A stretch of DNA of 64,000 nt from Prevotella sp. (GTDB lineage Bacteria > Bacteroidota > Bacteroidia > Bacteroidales > Bacteroidaceae). Location of the stretch: assembly GCA_016281055.1 (NCBI GenBank), contig JAEEHW010000101.1, positions 1-64,000 of the forward strand, in the 5' to 3' direction. Below are positions 34,292-43,405 of the stretch, piece after piece. Every line of letters begins with the position of its first letter. The first letter of the stretch is position 1. Both the position numbers and the translations under genes were made by a program. The notes beneath the pieces are model-generated. The model ran no database searches. It saw nothing but the letters and a program-made list of their open reading frames with translations, and had not been told where the DNA came from.

Positions 34292-37279
34292 TTATAATTC
34301 AACACAGATTACCACTCCCTCCTGCTTCATGCCATCCATCTTTATCACACATGGATTTGGAAGCCGCACACAACGGATGTATTTCGTTTCATGTTCTGCC
34401 GGCAAAGCATCCAGATACCTGCGGTTTAGAATTTCCAGTTCACCCTGTGCATACTGCTTGTTCGGGTCTATAGGATTGGTAGCGCGGTCGTGATACACGT
34501 CGATGGTGAAATATCCCACTCCGAGCGATGTGAGGTTCTGGAAGAAATGCGTACCCTGTGACGGGTCAACGTATGCACTGGGCAATATCTCCTCAACTAT
34601 GAGTTTTGCACCTGAGATGTTAGGCCACTTCACCGGCACACCCAGCCATGAGTCTGAACTGCCCCAGCGACCAGGACCTATCAGGATGTAGTTCTCGCCA
34701 TTGGCAAGGAACTTATCGTTCAGCGCATCAATATCATCAGAAACAAGGTCGTTGTTGCTTGCGGAATAATTCTCATCCACCTTTATATATACCACATGCT
34801 GCACACCTTCTATCACTCCGTGTCCGAGCGAGTTGTGTGAGCGCAACAAACAGTCTGCATCCGGCACGGCAAGCAAATCCTCATCAAGCACCTGCTTGCT
34901 GTCAACTATAGGACGTATCTGCAGCAGATACAGTTCACCCGTCTTGTCTGGGTGTATGTTGCATGCCATCTCTATCTCCACCGGACGGCGCATCTCGCTC
35001 TCGCCAAGACGCAGCGACATCTGCATCAGTTCAGGCAGCGGCCACACCTCCTGCTCAAGCACACCGTTGAACGATATGACCTTTCTGCCACCCTCGTACA
35101 GTCCCGGACGTATAACCTGGTCATACGGGTCGAAGGTCGATGCTATGTATTGCAGCGAACCGTCAGCATCGGCCTCGCCTACCATTCGTTTCTCTATGTT
35201 AAAGCCATCATTTACGCTGACTTCCTTTCCCGTTGGCAAGCCAATGGAATAGAACTGCGTCTGCGTCTGCCTGAGCGCAATCTCCATCTCAGACATCTGC
35301 ATCACCTGCTTGGGATGGTATGGCGACACGCGCAGTGTCTGACCACCGTCAACGATATACTTGCCCAGTCCGAGAGCCAGTGCGGCAATGCCTTCTTCAG
35401 GCTTTTCGTCGCCCACGGGATAATAGTTGAGAGAGCGCAGCACACCACTGATGTTTGGATAGTAATGACTGCCATACTGCTGTCCCACTACCTCCTGTAT
35501 CACCACCGCCATCTTCTCCTGGTCTATCACGTTCTGCGTAGCCGTCATGTAAGCCTTTGAGTCATGATAATATACCGAAGCATATACCGACTTGATGGCC
35601 GTGGCAAGATTATGCAGCATGAGGTTATGGTCATCAGTGTATGGAATCATGTACGTGCTGTATATTCCTGCGAAAGGCTGGTAATGGCTGTCTTCAAGCA
35701 GCGACGAAGAACGTATGGCGAGTGGCTTGTGCGTAGCGTCAATGATTGTTGAGAAATCATCCATCAGTGTCGCAGGCAACTCCGCCGCCACGAAAGCACG
35801 CAGTATCTCCTCGTCGCCGGCATCGCTGAGGGCTATCTCCCACAACTGGTTACTGTCCATAAACTGGTCGAAGATATCCGTACACAGCACCACGGTCTTG
35901 GGGATGAACACCTGAGCATTCTTGAACTGCTGCAGTTCCTCGTGCTTCTTCACTATATTGTCAAGGAAGGCCAGTCCCCTACCCTTTCCACCGAGCGAGC
36001 CGTCGCCTATGCGTGCGAAATGCGAATAGGAATCAAAACGGTCCTTATTGAACACTGCCACCACTCCGAGGTTCTTCATGTGTCGGTAGGCCACGATGGC
36101 ATCGAATATTATCTGGCGGTGCGTATCTACATCAGGGTATTTGTGCCATGTTATGTCGCGCAGGAAAGAGCTGACAGGGAATATGCAACGTGCCGCAAGC
36201 CAGCGTGATATATGGTTGCGGCTGACATGGTAGAGCATCGTCTCGTATGGCAGTTTGAATACAAGGTTCTGTAGGTCCTTGAGGTTATGCGCCACAGCCA
36301 CCACCTCTCTCGTGTCGGGGTTGCGAAAGAGGAAGTCGCCGAAACCGAAATGCTCTGACAGGATGTGGCGCAAATCCACGCTGAACTTCTTCGAGTTCTT
36401 GTCAAGCATACGCACACCGTTGGTGTCGCAATCTACGCCTGTCTCCGATGTCTCAAGTATCAGCGGCAGATATTCATCCTGTTCACGAATATTCTTCAGC
36501 AGCAGCAGGCCTGCATTGGGATCCACCTCGCCCTGCCTCGGATAACGGCAGTCAGAGATGACTCCGAGCATATTGTCCTTGTATTGCTCATACAGTGCCC
36601 ACGCCTCATCGTATGTTCTTGCCAGCAGCACCTTCGGCCGTCCGCGCATGCGCAGCATCTCCGCCTGCGAGTTGAGCGCCTCGGTGGCGAAGTTCAGGCT
36701 CTGCGTGAGGATATACTTATAAAGGTTGGGGAGTATTGATGAATAGAAGCGTATGTTGTCCTCCACGAGCAATACGCACTTGACGTCAGCCTCACGCGTG
36801 TCGTTGTCCACGTTCATCTTGTCCTCTATCAGCTTTATGATTGAGAGGATGAGGTCTGTATCACCGAGCCAGCAGAAGATATAGTCGAAGATACTGAGGT
36901 CAAGGTCTTGCATGCGACGGCTGATGCCGTGCGAGAACGGCGTCAGCACCACGCACGGTATGTCGGGCGACATCTGCTTCACGGCATGAGCCACGTCGAA
37001 GGCATCGTTGTCGGCATTGCCGGGCATACATATTATGAGGTCGTACTGCGTATCGTTGAGCACCGACGCAGCCTCGCCTACCGTAGCCACCTGCGTGAAT
37101 ACCGGCGGGTAGCGCAGTCCGAGCTGCATATACTCTGAGAAAATCTTCTCATCCACGCGTCCGTCGTCCTCAAGCATGAAGGCATCGTATGGGTTGGCTA
37201 TTATCAGCACGTTGAAGATGCGTCGCTGCATGAGGTTCAGGAACGACACATCACGTAAGTTCAGTTCTTTCTTTGCCAT
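34292..37279 (-). CDS. PEP/pyruvate-binding-domain protein with two receiver-like domains
   Basis: A 995-residue cytoplasmic protein. Residues ~20-150 resemble a degenerate receiver (VLIIANPYDAF...DLIICMPGNADND lacks the acceptor Asp). Residues ~165-310 look like a full receiver (CVLLVEDN, acceptor in GVISDCRYP, Lys in MLDKNSK). From ~420 a PPDK_N ATP-grasp domain follows: GDGSLGGKGRGLAFLDNIV, PLAIRSSSLLEDSHYQPFAGIYSTYM, VVIQEVVGQQYG, ELYLLQIRPIVDS. There is no swivelling phospho-His domain and no PEP/pyruvate barrel, so it is not a normal PEP synthase or PPDK. The C-terminal 150 residues are unassigned. A signal-controlled phosphotransferase is plausible; the substrate is unknown. The promoter places the RNA start almost at the ATG. 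Confidence 0.85.
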   Translation of the reverse strand: MAKKELNLRDVSFLNLMQRRIFNVLIIANPYDAFMLEDDGRVDEKIFSEYMQLGLRYPPVFTQVATVGEAASVLNDTQYDLIICMPGNADNDAFDVAHAVKQMSPDIPCVVLTPFSHGISRRMQDLDLSIFDYIFCWLGDTDLILSIIKLIEDKMNVDNDTREADVKCVLLVEDNIRFYSSILPNLYKYILTQSLNFATEALNSQAEMLRMRGRPKVLLARTYDEAWALYEQYKDNMLGVISDCRYPRQGEVDPNAGLLLLKNIREQDEYLPLILETSETGVDCDTNGVRMLDKNSKKFSVDLRHILSEHFGFGDFLFRNPDTREVVAVAHNLKDLQNLVFKLPYETMLYHVSRNHISRWLAARCIFPVSSFLRDITWHKYPDVDTHRQIIFDAIVAYRHMKNLGVVAVFNKDRFDSYSHFARIGDGSLGGKGRGLAFLDNIVKKHEELQQFKNAQVFIPKTVVLCTDIFDQFMDSNQLWEIALSDAGDEEILRAFVAAELPATLMDDFSTIIDATHKPLAIRSSSLLEDSHYQPFAGIYSTYMIPYTDDHNLMLHNLATAIKSVYASVYYHDSKAYMTATQNVIDQEKMAVVIQEVVGQQYGSHYYPNISGVLRSLNYYPVGDEKPEEGIAALALGLGKYIVDGGQTLRVSPYHPKQVMQMSEMEIALRQTQTQFYSIGLPTGKEVSVNDGFNIEKRMVGEADADGSLQYIASTFDPYDQVIRPGLYEGGRKVISFNGVLEQEVWPLPELMQMSLRLGESEMRRPVEIEMACNIHPDKTGELYLLQIRPIVDSKQVLDEDLLAVPDADCLLRSHNSLGHGVIEGVQHVVYIKVDENYSASNNDLVSDDIDALNDKFLANGENYILIGPGRWGSSDSWLGVPVKWPNISGAKLIVEEILPSAYVDPSQGTHFFQNLTSLGVGYFTIDVYHDRATNPIDPNKQYAQGELEILNRRYLDALPAEHETKYIRCVRLPNPCVIKMDGMKQEGVVICVEL

Positions 37280-37283
37280 AGTG

Positions 37284-37291
37284 CAAAAGTA
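37284..37291 (-). promoter_or_regulatory. Promoter box very close to the PPDK_N start codon
   Basis: Minus strand TACTTTTG (37291-37284) ends five bases before the ATG (37279), which predicts a leaderless or nearly leaderless mRNA. Confidence 0.6.
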
Positions 37292-37370
37292 CTGCTTTTC
37301 TCTGAAACAGCCAAATATTTTTCGCCACGATTTCTCATTATCCCTGAATTAAAACCGCAAATTGTAAAAA

Positions 37371-37408
37371 AACAATGGGAGGCAGCCTACATACCACCTC
37401 CCATTGTT
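37371..37408 (-). terminator. Terminator of the secreted unknown gene
   Basis: AACAATGGGAGG (37371-37382) pairs with CCTCCCATTGTT (37397-37408); read on the minus strand it ends in a seven-T run. Confidence 0.85.
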
Positions 37409-37424
37409 TAAGTTTGTTATCAGT

Positions 37425-38456
37425 TTACTTGACAATGGTTACAGCCTCACTCCACTTCATACCGCCATAGCGAACTTCTGAATTGCCATATTTGCCACCG
37501 CCTTTGTATGGCTGCGACAACTGTATGTAGTGCAACACCTTGTAACCCTGGTCCTGACACATCACCACGGCTGAGTGGTAACGGCTCTTCGGAACTCCCG
37601 GAGACTTGTAGTTCACTTTATAGTCTGTGTTAATCTTTGATGCCACAATCTTGCCCCACTCCGGGAAGTTGTCCTTGACCAATTTGTTTACCCACGCATT
37701 GCTGCCGCTGATTGCCTTGCCATAGCGGTTCATCTGGACAGCCTGCTGATATCTCTTCAGCAGGATAGCCTTATGGATATCCGTCGTAATTTCCTTCTTC
37801 AATGCCTTCTCTTCGTCTGTTGAATTATTGATTTGCCAATTCAAGTCACTCAACAGCTCCACATTGTCGCGAATCTCTATGGCTGCCCTAACCACATAAC
37901 GACGCTCACTCTTCCATGTTCCTATATTAACGTTCTCAACCCCGGTATCATCTCCATATTCCTCATCAATGATATCAAAGCTCGGTCGTCCCTTTGTCAG
38001 ACGGTCCAGAGCCTCCAAGTCCAACTGGCTCTTGTCGTCCTTCTCGGCAGATGCCCTCAGACGCTTCAACCAATAAGCCATGTCATTGATTATATCCGTC
38101 GTGCTTGACGTGTAATCCCAATCTACATGCTTAGCACGCCTGTAGTCACGCTCGCTCACCCACATGTGTATATTCTTCTTTGGCTCTGCCGCTGAAGTTG
38201 ACGAACTGCTTGATGCCCCCCTACTCTCGTTGCCGCCGTTTGTACCTGCGACCTCGTTCACCGAGCCTTCGGCTTGCTGCTTCAGATTGTCTTTTGCTCC
38301 GTTCTTCGTATCATTCACCTTTTCCTTCACGGCCTTCTTCGCCTTGTTGGCAAGTCCCTTCAGGCTTCCAAACTGTGCATTCGCAGGCAGCGCACTACCT
38401 GCTACCAAAAGGGTGAGGGCCGCAAAGGCCTTCATAAGCGCTTGTTTTTGTTTCAT
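37425..38456 (-). CDS. Secreted protein of unknown function
   Basis: A 343-residue protein with a signal peptide (ALTLLVAGSALPANAQ); the start is either the first ATG or the Met at residue 8 (MKAFAALT). Residues 30-95 are a Lys/Ala/Ser-rich linker (KGLANKAKKAVKEKVNDTKNG and a Ser run), probably extended or helical. The rest is a globular domain with WVSERDYRRAKHVDWDY, RYVVRAAIEIRDNVELLSDLNW and a C-terminal RYHSAVVMCQDQGYKVLHYIQLSQPY; I recognise no family. It stands alone, with its own terminator, downstream of gene remnants. A periplasmic or surface role is likely. Confidence 0.8.
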   Translation of the reverse strand: MKQKQALMKAFAALTLLVAGSALPANAQFGSLKGLANKAKKAVKEKVNDTKNGAKDNLKQQAEGSVNEVAGTNGGNESRGASSSSSTSAAEPKKNIHMWVSERDYRRAKHVDWDYTSSTTDIINDMAYWLKRLRASAEKDDKSQLDLEALDRLTKGRPSFDIIDEEYGDDTGVENVNIGTWKSERRYVVRAAIEIRDNVELLSDLNWQINNSTDEEKALKKEITTDIHKAILLKRYQQAVQMNRYGKAISGSNAWVNKLVKDNFPEWGKIVASKINTDYKVNYKSPGVPKSRYHSAVVMCQDQGYKVLHYIQLSQPYKGGGKYGNSEVRYGGMKWSEAVTIVK

Positions 38457-38740
38457 TTCTTGTTTGTATTAAAGATTTATTATTATGTCATTGTCAACAT
38501 AAAAAGTTCAGGCATCCAGTGCCATTCGGACTGTTATGTCTTACCACGGTTCAAACGAGCCACCATCCGGAGGGAAAAATCGTATAATTCAAAGTTCTCA
38601 CACAGAAGGTTCTTTTAGTCGCTACACTTGGTAAAAGCTGCGCAGCCCTAATTCGTCAAATTTGTAGTCGAAAAAAAAATCTGCTTAATCAGTGCAATCT
38701 GTGGTCGCAAAAAATATAATCCGCGGTCACAAAGACGAAT
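38457..38740. other. Gene-free stretch with no clear content
   Basis: I see no ORF, promoter pair or hairpin of note. There are loose repeats such as CTGTGGTCGC and CCGCGGTCAC near 38700-38730. It joins the two remnants described next and may be decayed coding sequence. Confidence 0.4.
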
Positions 38741-38835
38741 CACTGTGCGCTGTTCAGGAATATATTCACGATCTGGTTTGCATCTGCCATCGTAATGCTC
38801 GGCTGTCCATCCTCGTCTGCGTCACCGTTTGCGCG
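38741..38835 (-). pseudogene. Remnant of a dockerin-like/EF-hand C-terminal repeat
   Basis: The minus strand reads RANGDADEDGQPSITMADAN, then QIVNIFLNSAQ and TGA, with a TAG immediately upstream in frame. GDxDxDG plus a hydrophobic helix ending at a stop is the usual C-terminal dockerin-like repeat of secreted Prevotella glycosidases. No start codon or upstream domain is present, so it is the tail of a lost gene. Confidence 0.65.
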
Positions 38836-38863
38836 CTATTTAAACCTCTATTTCTCAACTATA

Positions 38864-39145
38864 TTACAGTTTCTCAATTTCTTCTGCCGACAAACCTGTC
38901 GTATCGGCTATCTGCTCCACAGACAATACACCCATAGACTTGAGTTTACGGGCAATAGCTTCATTAGCCTTACGCTCACCTTTCTCCATACCCTCGGCAA
39001 GCCCCTCTGCCTTACCCTCTGCATGTCCTTTCTTCTCTGCCGTCTGAAGGGTGCTGGTGTAGTCCCAGTATTCCTTGCGACTTTCTTCATGTTTCTTGAA
39101 ACCAAAGTCGGTATAGGGGTTTATGTAGCGTTCGCTATTATCCAT
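38864..39145 (-). pseudogene. Internally deleted Rpn/PD-(D/E)XK transposase-like gene
   Basis: A 93-residue frame. The start, ERYINPYTDFGFKK, is the conserved N-terminus of Rpn-type (PD-(D/E)XK) nucleases. It jumps at once to the C-terminal part: EYWDYTSTLQTAEKKGHAEGKAEGLAEGMEKG and MGVLSVEQIADTTGLSAEEIEKL. The ~200 residues with the nuclease site are missing, but the reading frame is kept. Its promoter is intact (39172-39202). It is either a relic or a translated fragment with unknown effect. Confidence 0.75.
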
Positions 39146-39171
39146 TGCTCGCTTATAATTTATTCCACCTG

Positions 39172-39202
39172 CAAAGTTACAAAACTTTTCTCAAACCGCA
39201 AA
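39172..39202 (-). promoter_or_regulatory. Promoter of the deleted Rpn-type gene
   Basis: Minus strand TTTG (39202-39199), 19-base spacer, TAACTTTG (39179-39172). Confidence 0.75.
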
Positions 39203-39480
39203 ATAATATTTCTGGAAACCACATGTTTTTAAAAATATGTTTTATAAGTTTTATTCTCATAATATAAACATTGTATAGAAATACAGTAAAGAATATAGTA
39301 TTCAACTGTGGGATGTAACTACACGGGGATTATATGTTTTTTATTTTTGACACTTTGATATGTTTACGGTCATTTCTATTTGCAAAGTGTCAAAATGAAA
39401 AGTACCGTCAGAAAACTCAAAATAGAGTTCATAGCGGCACTTTTTTTTGCACTTTTTCATGCGGAAATAGTTTCCGGAAT

Positions 39481-39590
39481 GTAATAAGGCATCTTTTACG
39501 TTGTAATTCGATAGCTTTTACCTCGTAATATGTATGCTTTAACAACGCAAAATGATAGCTTTTACACGGTAATTTGATAGCCTTTACTGA
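39481..39590 (+). repeat. 22-bp tandem array, copy C (5 units)
   Basis: Units start at 39481, 39503, 39525, 39547 and 39569. Each aligns one-to-one with a unit of copy A, with changes such as ATATG to ATTTG or ATTCG inside units. Confidence 0.95.
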
Positions 39591-39757
39591 ACTAAAATTG
39601 TCTTAAAAAATTAAGATGTTAATTGTCAGCAGTTTGCGAAATTCGCTATTTTCGGCTGTACGAAAAGAGTTGGAAAGAAAAAATCTACAGCGCAAGGAAA
39701 TCGAGGTTTAAAAAAACAAAGTGTAAGGAAAAGGAAGGGGAAAGTAACTTTTTGTAG

Positions 39758-39801
39758 GGAGTGATAGAGGAGTAGAAATGGAGTGATAGAGGAGTTATAG
39801 G
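39758..39801 (+). repeat. 11-bp tandem array, copy C (4 units)
   Basis: GGAGTGATAGA, GGAGTAGAAAT, GGAGTGATAGA, GGAGTTATAGG; copy A has seven units at the same relative place. Confidence 0.93.
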
Positions 39802-39827
39802 GACAAAAGGCAATAATATGCAAAAAA

Positions 39828-39884
39828 AATCCTTGAACCACGGAACTATTCCCTCTGAAGAGTATAGTCCCGGATTCAAGGATT
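39828..39884 (-). terminator. Long hairpin, likely terminator for the GH98 gene
   Basis: AATCCTTGAA with TTCAAGGATT, and inner ACTAT/ATAGT and CTC/GAG pairs. Read on the minus strand it is followed by eight T. It lies about 220 bases beyond the GH98 stop. Confidence 0.7.
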
Positions 39885-39924
39885 TGAGTACTATTGTCTA
39901 TTTAACGTTAGTTCGACAAAATTA

Positions 39925-40075
39925 TTAATGACATTTGTCCACTGTAAGACACAATGGTCGTTTTTATCTTTTTTACATTAATGCCGTTAAGTTCATTCGT
40001 TAATACCATTAATACTTTACACTAAGGTTATTAATGACATTAATGGTCTATATTAATGACATTAACGATAAAAGA
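39925..40075 (+). repeat. AT-rich 9-bp repeats
   Basis: Repeated ATTAATGAC-ATTAATGGT, ATTAATGAC-ATTAACGAT and GTTAATACC-ATTAATACT, 9-bp steps in several short runs between the hairpin and the GH98 stop. Confidence 0.7.
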
Positions 40076-40105
40076 ATATTTATTTCGTCGAGTTCACGTT
40101 ATTTA

Positions 40106-43100
40106 TTAACGTTCTATCATGACCTTCTTGACCTTACCGTCGGCAGTGCGTATGATGTTGATGCCACGGCGGAGAGAGTTGGTGCTGCGACCAAGTACGT
40201 CGAAGGTGGCCGGTGTAGCAGCATCGTCAGCGGTGGTGAGACGAATGCCGGTGTATTCTTCGTCGATAACCAAGTTGCAGTCGCAAAGCAGGAACTCATG
40301 ATAACCGCCCCATGTGGTCTGGTCGGTGAAACTGATAATGTAGTTGCCAGCCTCACTGACAGTGAACTCCAATGTCTGCGGTGTAGCACTGCTCAAGTTG
40401 GCTGCCGAGTTGCCATTGGCATTCGGTGCGGCAGACAGCACGTTTGATGCCGCTATTGAAGTTCCCGTGGTGGCATTGAGAATCTGTACCTTGTAGCTTG
40501 GCGACTCTTTCCATGCTGCCATGGCGAAATTCAGAGTGTATCTGCCTGGAACCAGAGTGAGCGGATAGGCTGACTGCCTGCCATATTCTGCACAGTTGTT
40601 GCGCCAATAGAGAGCATTGCCATCACAGCCGGCAAAGCCACTCATGATACGTGCACCAGTGCTGTAGGTATTAGGATATGAGTGAACCGTATTGTCTTCC
40701 TGTACGCAGCGCCAGCCTTCAGGCATCTTGCCACCCACGGTGTTGGCAAAATCCACCTTATATACAGCAGCTGTATTGGTGAATACAGGCTCCAGCGTCA
40801 CGTTATCGTTAGGCATGCAGAACTTGATGTCGCCGCTTTCGTCAATGGTGATGGTCTTCTCAAGAGTATAGAAAACGGAGTTGACAACACGCAGCTCGGT
40901 AAGTTCGTAGCCCTTTTTTGTCTGCACCGACAGTGTTATGGTATCGCCCTCTTTAGCCTCATCGATGTCAGGTGTCACCGTACCGCCCTTGGCAGAGTTG
41001 ACGTTGACATAGTATTTCATAGGTTCCACACCCTCCGGAAGGTAGCTTATCTGGTCAATATACATGCTTACACCATTGACATTGGTTATCACGAGTGTAT
41101 TGTCACCTTTTTGCAGCGTAGCATCAATGGTAGCCCAGCGCCATTCATTATTCTGTGTTTTCTTGCAAGTAGCAAACTTACGAGCGCCGTCATTTACATT
41201 TATTCCAAGCGTGGTATTCTTCGCAGTGCACATATAGCGCACACCAATCTTGTAATTACCTGCCTGATTCTCGCTGAGCTTCAGCGTATGGCGAAGTGAA
41301 CCGCTGGTATTGGTGCCCATGTCAACGAATCCGTTGGCTGAATGGCCAATAACATTCGGATACCACGTATATGGGTCTGTGCAGCATGAATTAATGCTGC
41401 GATAGTCCATATCTTCTGCCTCGATGAGGATTTCTCCACGCCACTCCTCCGGCTGCTTTGGCTGTGGCAGTGGTGTGATGGCGATGGCATCGGTGGCATC
41501 GCTACGGTCAGCATTGCCTTTACACTTGATATAGAGTTCAAGAGGTCCACAGTGCTTCACTACACACTCTGCGGTCTGCGTCTCTGCGTCATATTTCAGA
41601 TCAGCGGTCATAGAACCTGCATTCTGGGCTGCACCGTGTTTCACGATCCTACGTGTAGGCTGCTCAGTCACACCGGTGATGATAATGGTGTCGGTGCGGA
41701 ATGCCGTGGAGTCAGTGCGATAGTTGTTCATGTAGATATACATTGAGTCGCTGAACTCACGGATGAGTGCACTTGACAGCAAGTCATAATTAAGAATCAG
41801 ATTCTCACAGGTATTGTATTTCAGAGGAATGGTGGCCTTGGCACGCTGCTTCTTCGGAGCTACGAGATAAGAATGAGGGTTATATGTAATCAACTGGTTG
41901 CGGTAGCGGTTTACATACATGTCGCCGGTTGACACCTTTGGGTATTGGGTGTTAAAGTCGGCAGTCTTCTTGGTAGTGGTTGACCACCGTGAGGTATAGT
42001 TTGACTTCTTTACCTGTACGGGAATCGATTTTGCGAGGTCGTCATAAAGATCTGTCACCATCGGTATCGCCCCGTAACGTCCAGTGCTCTTGAAGTAGCA
42101 GTAGTTGTCCATCCATCGTCCGTTGTTGCGGTTCATGGGGTCGCTCATCTTGTAAACACCATCGTAAAGGTCGTCCCATGTAGCATATTTAGCCTGGTCA
42201 TCACCGGATGTGATATCATTGATGACTACAATCTTAGTCTTACCTACGACTTCTTCACGGGAAGGAATGTATATCTGTCCGTTGATGACGCGGTAGAACA
42301 TATCCTGCCAAACGCCTTCAAATATTGGGAATCGTGCCCAGTTGCGGCGCGTGTAACCGTCCACCGTGCTGGTGCCGGACTCGCGGAAACATTCCTGACT
42401 CCATGTCAGTTCAGGGCCGTCCCATACACTGGCACCGTTTACGCCCATCTGTTCCATTACCGTACCAACGCCTGCGGCTGCAGGATATCCCTTGCCGCTG
42501 GGCTCACCGAAAATGGCATCCATGGCACCCTTCCAGCCACAGTTGTCGTAACGCACACCGTAGGCCTTGGTAAGGCCAGAGATAAACGGACCGAACGTCA
42601 CGCTTTCGTTGTTATAGAAGCATGAGCTGGTTGTGTATTTATAGAGGAAAAGTATAGCCTCAGGATATTTCTTACAGGCCTCGAGGAAGCCGGCATCGCG
42701 CTTCAATTCGCCGATAGGATTCAGACCATGGCTCCAGATATTGCCGCAGAACGATACTGTCAGGAGTCCACCGTACTTGTGCGACATCTCGACCAGACGA
42801 CCGAACAGCGCCCAGCGGCTCGTCTGGGTTGACGATGATTTGTCGCCAGCCTCATTGAAGCCCCAGAACTGCTCAGCGTAGTTCCAGCCGAGGAAGTTGG
42901 GGAAGGTCTTGAAGAAATATTCAAAAGTCACCATGTCGTCATCCTGGATGTGCGTATGGCCGCCTGATGCTGGCTGACAAGAGAACCACATGCCGTTCTT
43001 CTGGCACACAGTAGCCCACGACTTGTATGTCTGGAAGGCATACTGCGGCATCTTGTACACGTTCTTATCCGTATCATACTGACATGACAGGGAAAGGTTC

Positions 43101-43291
43101 AAGCATACGTATGGCCTTATCTTCTCTGGTATAAGGTCGATTATCTTCTGTGGGTCGGCCTTGTACCACACGTCAACGTGAATGAACCACATAGGGTGTT
43201 GAGAATCAATAGGACGGCGCTGCTGGGCACCGACAGTTTGCCATGCCACCACAAGCAACATGAAAAGTAGTAAAAGTGTTTTTTTAATCAT
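40106..43291 (-). CDS. GH98-like glycoside hydrolase with CBM and C-terminal secretion-type domain
   Basis: A 1061-residue secreted enzyme; signal peptide residues 1-22 (ends VGAQ). Residues ~30-330 match the GH98 catalytic barrel (MWFIHVDVWYKADPQKIIDLIPEKIRPYV, FLGWNYAEQFWGFNE with a likely catalytic Glu, VSFCGNIWSHG, GASVWDGPELTW), followed by the GH98 C-terminal beta domains. Then a CBM6/35-type domain (ILIEAEDMDYRSINS ... YIDQISYLPEG, about 655-790), an InlB-like repeat domain (YYVNVNSAKGGTVTPDIDEAKEGDTITL), a lectin-like domain, and a tail DVLGRSTNSLRRGINIIRTADG like type IX secretion tails. GH98 members cut blood-group glycans or, in Bacteroides, glucuronoarabinoxylan; the neighbours favour xylan. 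Confidence 0.82.
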   Translation of the reverse strand: MIKKTLLLLFMLLVVAWQTVGAQQRRPIDSQHPMWFIHVDVWYKADPQKIIDLIPEKIRPYVCLNLSLSCQYDTDKNVYKMPQYAFQTYKSWATVCQKNGMWFSCQPASGGHTHIQDDDMVTFEYFFKTFPNFLGWNYAEQFWGFNEAGDKSSSTQTSRWALFGRLVEMSHKYGGLLTVSFCGNIWSHGLNPIGELKRDAGFLEACKKYPEAILFLYKYTTSSCFYNNESVTFGPFISGLTKAYGVRYDNCGWKGAMDAIFGEPSGKGYPAAAGVGTVMEQMGVNGASVWDGPELTWSQECFRESGTSTVDGYTRRNWARFPIFEGVWQDMFYRVINGQIYIPSREEVVGKTKIVVINDITSGDDQAKYATWDDLYDGVYKMSDPMNRNNGRWMDNYCYFKSTGRYGAIPMVTDLYDDLAKSIPVQVKKSNYTSRWSTTTKKTADFNTQYPKVSTGDMYVNRYRNQLITYNPHSYLVAPKKQRAKATIPLKYNTCENLILNYDLLSSALIREFSDSMYIYMNNYRTDSTAFRTDTIIITGVTEQPTRRIVKHGAAQNAGSMTADLKYDAETQTAECVVKHCGPLELYIKCKGNADRSDATDAIAITPLPQPKQPEEWRGEILIEAEDMDYRSINSCCTDPYTWYPNVIGHSANGFVDMGTNTSGSLRHTLKLSENQAGNYKIGVRYMCTAKNTTLGINVNDGARKFATCKKTQNNEWRWATIDATLQKGDNTLVITNVNGVSMYIDQISYLPEGVEPMKYYVNVNSAKGGTVTPDIDEAKEGDTITLSVQTKKGYELTELRVVNSVFYTLEKTITIDESGDIKFCMPNDNVTLEPVFTNTAAVYKVDFANTVGGKMPEGWRCVQEDNTVHSYPNTYSTGARIMSGFAGCDGNALYWRNNCAEYGRQSAYPLTLVPGRYTLNFAMAAWKESPSYKVQILNATTGTSIAASNVLSAAPNANGNSAANLSSATPQTLEFTVSEAGNYIISFTDQTTWGGYHEFLLCDCNLVIDEEYTGIRLTTADDAATPATFDVLGRSTNSLRRGINIIRTADGKVKKVMIER

Positions 43292-43328
43292 TGGTTATTT
43301 AGTATTAAAAATTAATTGCAAAAATATA

Positions 43329-43371
43329 GGCTGCATACAGTGCAAAGGTAGTAACTTTGCTGTATGCAGCC
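43329..43371 (-). terminator. Hairpin after the regulator gene, overlapping the GH98 promoter box
   Basis: GGCTGCATACAG (43329-43340) pairs with CTGTATGCAGCC (43360-43371) and CAAAG with CTTTG inside; on the minus strand a TATATTTTT tail follows. The inner arm TACCTTTG (43350-43343) is also a -7 box for the GH98 gene. Confidence 0.75.
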
Positions 43372-43405
43372 AAGGATTTTTGTTTCATCAAAAAGCGGAA
43401 AAACG

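Larger units (their letters stand above)
39343..39806 (+). repeat. Composite intergenic repeat, copy C
   Basis: The same order as copy A at 6637: inverted repeat ACACTTTG/CAAAGTGT, hairpin AAAGTACCG...CGGCACTTT with T run, five 22-bp units (39481-39590), conserved linker (including CTATTTTCGGCTGTACGAAAA and CTACAGCGCAAGGAAATCGA-type text), and four 11-bp units. Many single-base differences but few length changes. Confidence 0.92.
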
